A stretch of 52,124 bases of DNA. It comes from Pseudotamlana agarivorans (lineage in GTDB: Bacteria; Bacteroidota; Bacteroidia; Flavobacteriales; Flavobacteriaceae). A program made the position numbers and the translations under genes. The DNA lies in NCBI RefSeq assembly GCF_018860245.1, contig NZ_JAHKPD010000016.1, positions 1 to 52,124 of the forward strand, given 5' to 3'. The first letter of the stretch is position 1. Each line of letters starts with the position of its first letter. Shown in pieces: positions 46,762 to 52,124 of the stretch. Under the pieces are notes generated by a model that was not told the origin of the DNA, ran no database searches, and saw only the letters and a list, made by a program, of their open reading frames with translations.

Positions 46762-47799
46762 ATGAAAATAGTATCTTTCTTCGCAGGAGCTGGCGGACTT
46801 GATTTAGGCTTTCAGCAAGCTGGTTTTAATGTTATTTGGGCAAACGAATATGACAAAGAAATTTGGGAAACTTATGAAAAAAATCACCCAAACACAATAC
46901 TTGACAAAAGAAGTATTGTAAATATACCAGCTGATGAAGTTCCAGAATGTGATGGAATAATTGGAGGTCCACCTTGCCAAAGTTGGAGTGAAGCTGGAGC
47001 AGCAAGAGGAATTAAAGATAAGAGAGGTCAGTTATTTTATGACTTCATAAGAATATTAGAAGCTAAACAACCTAAATTCTTTTTAGCGGAAAATGTTAGT
47101 GGAATGTTGATTTCTAAACACACAGAAGCTTTAGAAGGAATTAAAGAACTTTTTAGAAACGCAGGAATAGGATACGAACTTTCTTTTCAAATGCTTAACG
47201 CATCTGATTATAATGTTCCACAAGACCGAAAAAGAGTTTTCTTTATTGGAATTAGAAAAGATTTGAATTTTAAATACCAATTCCCAACTGAAACTTTTCC
47301 AAAAATACCGCTTGAAAATGTTATATCTGATTTGCAAGAAGGTGTTTTACCAGCTTTAGAATACAACAATACCAATGGAGATAATTGTGTAGTTCCAAAT
47401 CACGAATATATGATTGGAAGTTTTTCTACAATTTTTATGTCAAGAAACAGAGTAAGAAGTTGGGATGAACAATCTTATACAATTCAAGCAGGCGGAAGAC
47501 ACGCACCTATTCATCCGCAAGCACCAAAAATGAAATTCATAGAAAAAAATAAGAGAATTTTTGTTCCAGGAAAAGAACATTTATATAGAAGGTTAAGCGT
47601 TAGGGAATGTGCAAGAATTCAAACTTTTCCGAATGACTTTATTTTCCATTATAAGAAAGTCGCAGCAGGTTACAAAATGATTGGAAACGCTGTTCCTGTA
47701 AATCTTGCAAAATTTTTAGCAAAAAGTATAAAAACACAGATTGAACAAAATACCATTAAACAGAACAAGGAACAAAGAGAATTAGTCGAAACAATATGA
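46762..47799 (+). CDS. DNA cytosine-5 methyltransferase, HaeIII-like (GGCC predicted)
   Basis: The product has 345 residues with the ten m5C motifs: SAM-binding [19 protein letters not shown] (I), catalytic [19 protein letters not shown] (IV, Cys in PCQ), [11 protein letters not shown] (VI), [11 protein letters not shown] (VIII) and [17 protein letters not shown] (X). The target region [20 protein letters not shown] and [12 protein letters not shown] closely resemble what I remember of M.HaeIII, so GGCC is the predicted target. It protects host DNA from the adjacent endonuclease. The stop codon overlaps the endonuclease ATG by 4 nt. Confidence 0.93.
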   Translation: MKIVSFFAGAGGLDLGFQQAGFNVIWANEYDKEIWETYEKNHPNTILDKRSIVNIPADEVPECDGIIGGPPCQSWSEAGAARGIKDKRGQLFYDFIRILEAKQPKFFLAENVSGMLISKHTEALEGIKELFRNAGIGYELSFQMLNASDYNVPQDRKRVFFIGIRKDLNFKYQFPTETFPKIPLENVISDLQEGVLPALEYNNTNGDNCVVPNHEYMIGSFSTIFMSRNRVRSWDEQSYTIQAGGRHAPIHPQAPKMKFIEKNKRIFVPGKEHLYRRLSVRECARIQTFPNDFIFHYKKVAAGYKMIGNAVPVNLAKFLAKSIKTQIEQNTIKQNKEQRELVETI

Positions 47800-48623
47800 G
47801 TAACATTTTAGAAGCTTTAGTAAATATAGTTGAGAATAAAGACTACGAGATTAAGGAATACACAATAGGTGGTAACAGAGCCCAAAATATGGGAGAAGCC
47901 TTGGAAGAATACATCTTTGATGCTTTTAGTAACTCTTTTGATATTGATGATGACGAAACGCGAAGAAATAAGCACAGCGAAGTATTTTCTTTTTTAGGAG
48001 CAAAGAATAAAATTCCTGATGCAATATTAAAAAATGGAGATGCTTTGGAAGTAAAAAAGGCTACTTCCGAATCTTCTATTCAGTTGAATAGTTCCTATCC
48101 AAAACATTCATTGAAAGCAACAGATACAAGAATACAATCTTCTGCGTTGACTTGTGAAGAAATAAAATGGGAAGAGAAAGAAATGCTTTATTGTTTTGGA
48201 TATATCCCAAGTGGAGCCAAACATTTAAAATCCGTGTGGTTTGTATATGGTCGAATTTATTGTGATTTACAGGAAGTCTATGAAGAAATCATTGATGATA
48301 TAAAAGCCAATTTAGATGATGATTACACAGGAAATGAATTGGGCGGAGCAAAAGGTGTAGATAGTTTAAAAATAACAACATTAAGAGTAAGAGGTATGTG
48401 GGTTATCAAGCATCCTCAAAAAGTTTATTCAAAGTTGACCAAAGATTGGGGAAACAATGACTTTGAAGTAAAAGCGTTAATTCCAAAAAATATATTTGAT
48501 AATTTTCCTCAAAAATCAAAAGACAAATTAAATGCAAGTGTTCTCAATATTGAGGAAATTGAAGTTACTGACCCAACAAACAGAGCTAAAACTTTAAATT
48601 GTTTTTTTATTTACTATAAATAG
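47796..48623 (+). CDS. Type II restriction endonuclease, NgoPII-like (GGCC predicted)
   Basis: The product has 275 residues. The start [13 protein letters not shown] followed by [20 protein letters not shown] is typical of the NgoPII restriction-enzyme family. A PD-(D/E)XK core is visible as [20 protein letters not shown] (about residues 72-91). NgoPII cuts GGCC, consistent with the HaeIII-like methyltransferase next to it. The ATG overlaps the methyltransferase stop (ATGA), so translation is coupled. No frameshift or truncation is visible, so the system is probably active. Confidence 0.88.
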   Translation: MSNILEALVNIVENKDYEIKEYTIGGNRAQNMGEALEEYIFDAFSNSFDIDDDETRRNKHSEVFSFLGAKNKIPDAILKNGDALEVKKATSESSIQLNSSYPKHSLKATDTRIQSSALTCEEIKWEEKEMLYCFGYIPSGAKHLKSVWFVYGRIYCDLQEVYEEIIDDIKANLDDDYTGNELGGAKGVDSLKITTLRVRGMWVIKHPQKVYSKLTKDWGNNDFEVKALIPKNIFDNFPQKSKDKLNASVLNIEEIEVTDPTNRAKTLNCFFIYYK

Positions 48624-48646
48624 AGGAATAAGCCAACGCTAAAAGC

Positions 48647-48705
48647 CATACACATTTGCAATTCGCTTCAGCCACCACACAAGCCAAAAATTGCAAAAGA
48701 GTATG
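48647..48705. repeat. Hairpin at the right side of the R-M operon
   Basis: The arms 48647-48663 and 48689-48705 (CATACACATTTGCAATT and a complement with two mismatches) are flanked by GCCAACGCTA on the left (48632) and again on the right (48711). The region from 48624 to the attC-like site at 48746 has no ORF. Confidence 0.65.
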
Positions 48706-48745
48706 TCTTTGCCAACGCTAGCAAGTTTGCGGAAAAAAAGTACGA

Positions 48746-48880
48746 AAACACAACAACGTATATAAAAAATAGCGGTTTTAGTGCTTAAACGAAAGTAAGT
48801 AAATATAAAAAAAGCCTGTGTTAAACCGAAAAGTTCGTGTGTAAAATCCGCTACTTTTCATATACAAGACCGTTATGTGC
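48746..48880. other. attC-like site 1
   Basis: AAC at 48752-48754 and GTT at 48872-48874 enclose arms 48758-48775 and 48848-48865 that pair over 18 bp with two mismatches (GTATATAAAAAATAGCGG). The context is CAACAACG on the left and GACCGTTA on the right. Confidence 0.7.
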
Positions 48881-49463
48881 AACGTATCCACTCAGCTGGA
48901 AAAGCATCTAATTCCAAAATTATAACGGAAAAAAAATGCGCAATCGGACTAACTTACTCAACCGATTTCGGACTTTAACGATACGAAACTGTTGCGGCGG
49001 ACTGATGCTCAGAACGAAAAATCTGTATAGAAGTTAGTTGTTTAAGAATGTGTTTATTAAAATGTGATCACTCTGCTGGTTTCTGACCAAAACAATACGC
49101 AACTGTGATGTGGTATTGATTAGCTAGACGGCATATCTTTGTATAATAAAAGTAAAAAAGAACGTGAAAATCACTCAATTTGCTTACTCAAGCGGCTTCT
49201 GACCATGGCAATACGCAACTGTTACGGCGGACTGACATTCTGGGCGGCAAATTTTGGCGGAATTTAAGTGGTTTAAAGCATAAAAACTGCATTATAAAAC
49301 GCAAAAAAACATCAATTTTCTCAACACAAAAACGCGGCACATAACAAAATGTAAAATCCATTGCTTACTTTAGCGTTAAGTTAATGTGTAGTACTTCTAT
49401 TCAACTTCGGATTTCCAAACGGAAATCCTACTTTCTTAGTCGCAACGCACCTTACATGAGACC
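48872..49463 (+). mobile_element. Gene cassette 2 (no ORF)
   Basis: The cassette begins with GTTATGTGC (48872-48880). The exact reverse complement GCACATAAC is at 49337-49345, opening its attC-like site. It is 592 bp long, and no ORF of useful length is present on either strand. The body instead carries a threefold non-coding repeat. Confidence 0.65.
48951..49250. repeat. Threefold degenerate repeat in the ORF-less cassette
   Basis: Copies lie near 48951-49010, 49066-49120 and 49181-49250. They share the words TTACTCAA.CGG.TTC.GAC, AATACG.AACTGTTRCGG and CGGACTGA. The second copy is the most diverged. No coding frame is conserved across the copies. Confidence 0.6.
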
Positions 49464-49472
49464 GTTAACCAT
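49337..49472. other. attC-like site 2
   Basis: AAC at 49343-49345 and GTT at 49464-49466. The outer arms 49349-49364 and 49442-49457 match at 12 of 16 positions (ATGTAAAATCCATTGC). The inner hairpin GGATTTCC-AAAC-GGAAATCC is at 49409-49428. The right end GACCGTTA is the same as in site 1. Confidence 0.65.
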
Positions 49473-50436
49473 AATTTTCCAATAAATGCGAGAATATAAT
49501 ACTTACGCAAATAAGCAACTCGAAAAATTATCTAAAACTCAAGATAAGTTCATTGCAAAGTTTAATACTAATTCGTATTCAAGTTGGTTTTATGACCAAG
49601 AGACTGAATTACTTCGTTTATACAATGAGGATATAGATGAAGTATTTTTTAAATATATCCCTGTTGGAACCTATTCGCCAATATCAAATTCGTGGATGTG
49701 GAGTTGGCATAATGAAGGTTCTATTGAAGAGCATAAATATGAGACACTTAAAATTAAGAAATTTGGTAAGAAACATGGATTTGATTTTTTAACAAATGGC
49801 TTAATAAATTGTGAAAAATCTGAATGTTGGAAATTGACGGCAATCAGTAAAAATCTAATTGGCGGAATTGGGGTTTATTCTACTAATTCTAAAGATTTAC
49901 AAAAATATTTTATTATTGTTAAGGTTTATAAGGACATTAACTCAATGGAAGTTCAGAGAATGAAACAAAAAAAAGTAGATTGCGGAATTCATGGGTTTCG
50001 ACGAACTGCCTTTGTTTGTCAGCATTTAGACCTTGAAAACCCAAAGGGATTTGAGGAAGCTTTTGAAGCGGTTAAAGGAATGGATTTAGATGAGAGTGAA
50101 GATTTTGCGGCTTGGTGTAGTGAATGTGAAGAATATAGATTGTCGGAAGATGGATGGAATGAAGAATCTGAGAAATTTGCTGATATTAAATTGGTTTGCG
50201 AAGAATGTTATTTTGAGTTGAAAGAGTTTAATAAAAAATAAACTATGGCTAACAATGCCTATACTTAATACGGGTTTGGTGTTTAATTCAAAAGTTAGTC
50301 TGTATTTGCAAAGTCCGCCAAATCTTTTGATTTGGCTTTATAACTAAAAAAAGATAAAACAAAATAAAAAGATTTGGCTAAGTGTTTAAACGGAAATTAA
50401 TTCCTTTTAATTCCCGTACTAAGCATAGCCGAGAAC
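49464..50436 (+). mobile_element. Gene cassette 3
   Basis: The cassette begins with GTTAACCATAA (49464). CTATGGCTAAC at 50243-50253 is its reverse complement at 9 of 11 positions. It is 973 bp long, with one ORF starting 22 nt after the boundary. Confidence 0.65.
49486..50241 (+). CDS. Cassette-borne protein with a DUF6882-like N-terminal and Cys-rich C-terminal part
   Basis: The product has 251 residues and is soluble. The N-terminal half (YIPVGTYSPISNSWMWSWHN, then EHKYETLKIKKFGKKHGFDF) is like the uncharacterised DUF6882 family, which I recall only loosely. The C-terminal half carries likely zinc ligands: CGIHGFRRTAFVCQH, AWCSECEEY and LVCEECYFELKEF. It ends 2 nt before the attC-like site, as cassette genes usually do. 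Function unknown. Confidence 0.78.
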   Translation: MREYNTYANKQLEKLSKTQDKFIAKFNTNSYSSWFYDQETELLRLYNEDIDEVFFKYIPVGTYSPISNSWMWSWHNEGSIEEHKYETLKIKKFGKKHGFDFLTNGLINCEKSECWKLTAISKNLIGGIGVYSTNSKDLQKYFIIVKVYKDINSMEVQRMKQKKVDCGIHGFRRTAFVCQHLDLENPKGFEEAFEAVKGMDLDESEDFAAWCSECEEYRLSEDGWNEESEKFADIKLVCEECYFELKEFNKK

Positions 50437-50447
50437 GTTGTGCATAA
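50243..50447. other. attC-like site 3
   Basis: AAC at 50251-50253 and GTT at 50437-50439. The arms 50259-50274 (CTATACTTAATACGGG) and 50413-50428 pair with two mismatches. An inner hairpin, GCCAAATCTTTTGATTTGGC, is at 50317-50336. It is closely similar over its full length to site 4. Confidence 0.75.
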
Positions 50448-51268
50448 TTATGAAAATAGTACTAAAATCAATCTTTCTGCTAATTATAAGCTTCTCGTGT
50501 TTTAGCCAAAACAACGGAAAAGAAAACCTGAATTTAGTTTTTTATAGTGATTGTTCTGATAAAATCATAACGCCAGAGTTTGATATAGATATTGTTCCTC
50601 AATCGGAAAATGTCAAAATACTGACTTATTACATTGAGCGAGGAGATTGGATTTCCCAAAACACTATTACTATCGATTTAAGAAAAAATGACACAATTAG
50701 AATCCCAAAAATTCTCTTTGGTGGAGGAAATGAATTACATAGCCAACGTTGGACTTATTTAAACTGCAATAAAATTTGCGAAGGAAAAGAAATAGATTCT
50801 AACTCTAACGGAAATAAAAGACTTGAAGGCGTTTTTGAGAACGGAAAACCATCTGAAATCAAGTTTTTTAGAGAGAACGGAACTTTGGAATCTCAAGAAA
50901 TTTATAAGCTTGGAACTTTAAATAAAACGAGAGTTAATTATTTCGACGAAAAAGGAATTTTAACAGAATATGAAATTCACAAAAACCGAAAGAAAAAAAC
51001 AATAATTCAGACATTTGACAAAAATCACAAACAGACAAATAAAGAAGTTCAACATTATTATATTGAATAAACTAACTATGTACAACAAAGCCTATACTTA
51101 ATACGGGTTTGGCGCTTAAGTCAAAGGTTAGTTTGTATTTACAAAGTCCGCCAAATCTTTTGATTTGGCTTTATTACTAAAAAACATAAAACAAAATAAA
51201 AAGATTTGGCTGAGTGTTTAAACGGAAATTAATTACTTTTAATTCCCGCACTAAGCATAGCCGAGAAC
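50437..51268 (+). mobile_element. Gene cassette 4
   Basis: The cassette begins with GTTGTGCATA (50437). TATGTACAAC at 51077-51086 is the reverse complement at 9 of 10 positions. It is 832 bp long, and its single ORF starts 13 nt inside the boundary. Confidence 0.7.
50450..51070 (+). CDS. Cassette-borne secreted protein with MORN/YwqK-like repeats
   Basis: The product has 206 residues from the ATG at 50450, where a signal peptide begins (MKIVLKSIFLLIISFSCFSQ). An upstream TTG at 50438 lies on the cassette boundary and is rejected. The C-terminal third has MORN-variant repeats (GVFENGKPSEIKFFRENGTL, then ESQEIYKLGTLNKTRVNYFD) as in YwqK-type proteins. It is likely exported to the periplasm or surface. 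It ends 6 nt before the attC-like site. Confidence 0.78.
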   Translation: MKIVLKSIFLLIISFSCFSQNNGKENLNLVFYSDCSDKIITPEFDIDIVPQSENVKILTYYIERGDWISQNTITIDLRKNDTIRIPKILFGGGNELHSQRWTYLNCNKICEGKEIDSNSNGNKRLEGVFENGKPSEIKFFRENGTLESQEIYKLGTLNKTRVNYFDEKGILTEYEIHKNRKKKTIIQTFDKNHKQTNKEVQHYYIE

Positions 51269-51278
51269 GTTGGCAATA
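51077..51278. other. attC-like site 4
   Basis: AAC at 51084-51086 and GTT at 51269-51271. The arms 51092-51107 and 51245-51260 pair, and the inner hairpin GCCAAATC / GATTTGGC is at 51150-51169. The sequence is nearly the same as site 3 although the adjoining genes are unrelated. Confidence 0.75.
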
Positions 51279-52107
51279 ATTTAGAGAACAACTAACCTTA
51301 TAAGAGAAAAAATCTGTATATGGATGTAATAAAAGCGCATAGAGAATTATTTGAGATTATAAAACCTGAAATCTATAAGTTTGGCTTTGATACTTCAGAT
51401 TATCAACCTCATTTTTGTTCTTTAGACTTTAAGAAAAAAAAGAATAAAGTAATCAACCACATAACTTTACAATTTTACAATGATAGTCTCGGAATAAATG
51501 CTCTGCAAGGTCGTGTGATACTCAATGAAGTTAATGATATTTTGAGAAAATTTGTGGATTTGAAAGTCAACAGGGAATATGAGACCTTAAACAATTTTGA
51601 ATTCAAGAACCTTATACAAAAGGATATCAAAAAGCTTAATTCGATAAGTAAATATAAAAACAAGACAGACTACTCGTTTGATATTTTAGAACATATTGAA
51701 AAGGTAGTTATTCCTTTTTTTAATTTTTACCCAGACATGCAGACAATTAATCATAATATTCTTAACACAGTTCCCATCAAAGATTACCCAGATTGGATAC
51801 ATGGGCAATCAACCTTAAAAATCTTAATTATAATGCGACTTTGTAATAATCCGAATTTTGATTCATATCGAAAAAACAAGGAGAAAGAATATATAGCTTT
51901 TGTCAATAGAGATTCTACTATGTGGCAACCTGCTTATGATACATTTCTATCACTGATAAAGTATCTTAATGATTAAAAACTATTGCCAACAATATGTATA
52001 GTGCATAAGGGTTTCAGCGGTTTCCGAGTGTTTACGCTCGCCTCAAATTTGGTTGACAAACTGATAAGTTTGAGCACCGCAATCCCTTACGACACCATAC
52101 ATTAAAC
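51269..52107 (+). mobile_element. Gene cassette 5
   Basis: The cassette begins with GTTGGCAATA (51269). The exact reverse complement TATTGCCAAC is at 51981-51990 (10 of 10). It is 839 bp long with one ORF. A sixth cassette starts at 52108 (GTTGTAGTGC) and is cut by the window edge. Confidence 0.7.
51320..51976 (+). CDS. Cassette-borne protein of unknown function
   Basis: The product has 218 residues and is soluble with no signal peptide. The start MDVIKAHRELFEIIKPEIYK then FGFDTSDYQPHFCSLDF resembles DUF4304-like proteins. The remainder is helical (LEHIEKVVIPFFNFYPDMQT, LKILIIMRLCNNPNFDSYRK). It ends 4 nt before the cassette's AAC-side core box. Codon use is AT-rich like its neighbours. Function not recognised. 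Confidence 0.75.
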   Translation: MDVIKAHRELFEIIKPEIYKFGFDTSDYQPHFCSLDFKKKKNKVINHITLQFYNDSLGINALQGRVILNEVNDILRKFVDLKVNREYETLNNFEFKNLIQKDIKKLNSISKYKNKTDYSFDILEHIEKVVIPFFNFYPDMQTINHNILNTVPIKDYPDWIHGQSTLKILIIMRLCNNPNFDSYRKNKEKEYIAFVNRDSTMWQPAYDTFLSLIKYLND

Positions 52108-52117
52108 GTTGTAGTGC
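51981..52117. other. attC-like site 5
   Basis: AAC at 51988-51990 and GTT at 52108-52110. The arms 51995-52011 (TGTATAGTGCATAAGGG) and 52084-52101 pair imperfectly. An inner CTCAAA/TTTGAG pairing is also visible. The right end is AAACGTTG. Confidence 0.7.
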
Positions 52118-52124
52118 ATTTGAG

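Larger units (their letters stand above)
46282..48871 (+). mobile_element. Gene cassette 1 (restriction-modification operon)
   Basis: The cassette begins with GTTGTGTTT (46282-46290). The exact reverse complement AAACACAAC (48746-48754) lies after its genes and opens the attC-like site, which ends at the next GTT (48872). It is 2590 bp long and holds a regulator, a methyltransferase and an endonuclease on the plus strand, with a promoter of its own. Additional hairpins with GCCAACGC words sit on both sides of the operon. Confidence 0.7.

Overview
The window comes from an AT-rich member of the Bacteroidota, almost certainly a marine-type Flavobacteriaceae. The evidence is a type IX secretion/gliding gene set (giant T9SS-sorted repeat protein, PorP/SprF, OmpA/PD40 protein, PorQ), Bacteroidota-type promoters of the form TAnnTTTG (sometimes with TTG about 20 bp upstream), a fused E1 alpha/beta 2-oxoacid dehydrogenase, and the gene neighbourhoods lon-porQ-cmk and pyrR-pyrB-rnz.

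Positions 1-8805 form a surface-protein operon: the 3' part of a huge adhesin-like protein with at least twelve 91-residue repeats nearly identical at DNA level, then a PorP/SprF outer-membrane partner and an OmpA-type periplasmic anchor. From 8886 to 44931 the content is mostly chromosomal housekeeping: pdxH, rnz, pyrB, pyrR, rpsA, a LysM protein, cmk, porQ, lon, a rhomboid protease, a lipid acyltransferase, glmM, an AcpH-like protein, uvrA, a LOG-family protein, a 2-oxoacid dehydrogenase E1, a D-2-hydroxyacid dehydrogenase and a copper-type P-ATPase, with conserved unknowns between them. Three intergenic stretches (12.96-13.9 kb, 16.7-17.0 kb, 21.5-23.0 kb) hold dispersed and inverted repeats. 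The first also holds an antitoxin gene with a truncated ParE-like toxin, and a perfect 48-bp palindrome.

The most unusual part is 45.0 kb to the end. A XerC/D-like tyrosine recombinase is followed by an AAC-n5-GTT palindrome and then by five consecutive gene cassettes. Each cassette begins with GTT plus 6-8 specific bases and ends, after its gene, with the near-perfect reverse complement of those bases (...AAC). This AAC opens a 120-190 bp imperfect inverted repeat that closes at the next GTT. This is the logic of integron attC sites, in which a circular cassette carries both halves of its own core site. The boxes do not match the classical consensus well, and the recombinase seems to lack the extra helix that defines IntI. 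Cassette 1 carries a three-gene GGCC-type (HaeIII/NgoPII-like) restriction-modification operon with its own promoter. Cassette 2 has no ORF but holds three degenerate copies of an unknown non-coding repeat. Cassettes 3-5 each carry one uncharacterised ORF, and a sixth begins at the window edge.

No tRNA, rRNA or CRISPR array was recognised. Many promoter -7 boxes overlap the longest-possible ORF starts, and these were used to choose shorter starts for pyrR, glmM, uvrA and the E1 dehydrogenase.
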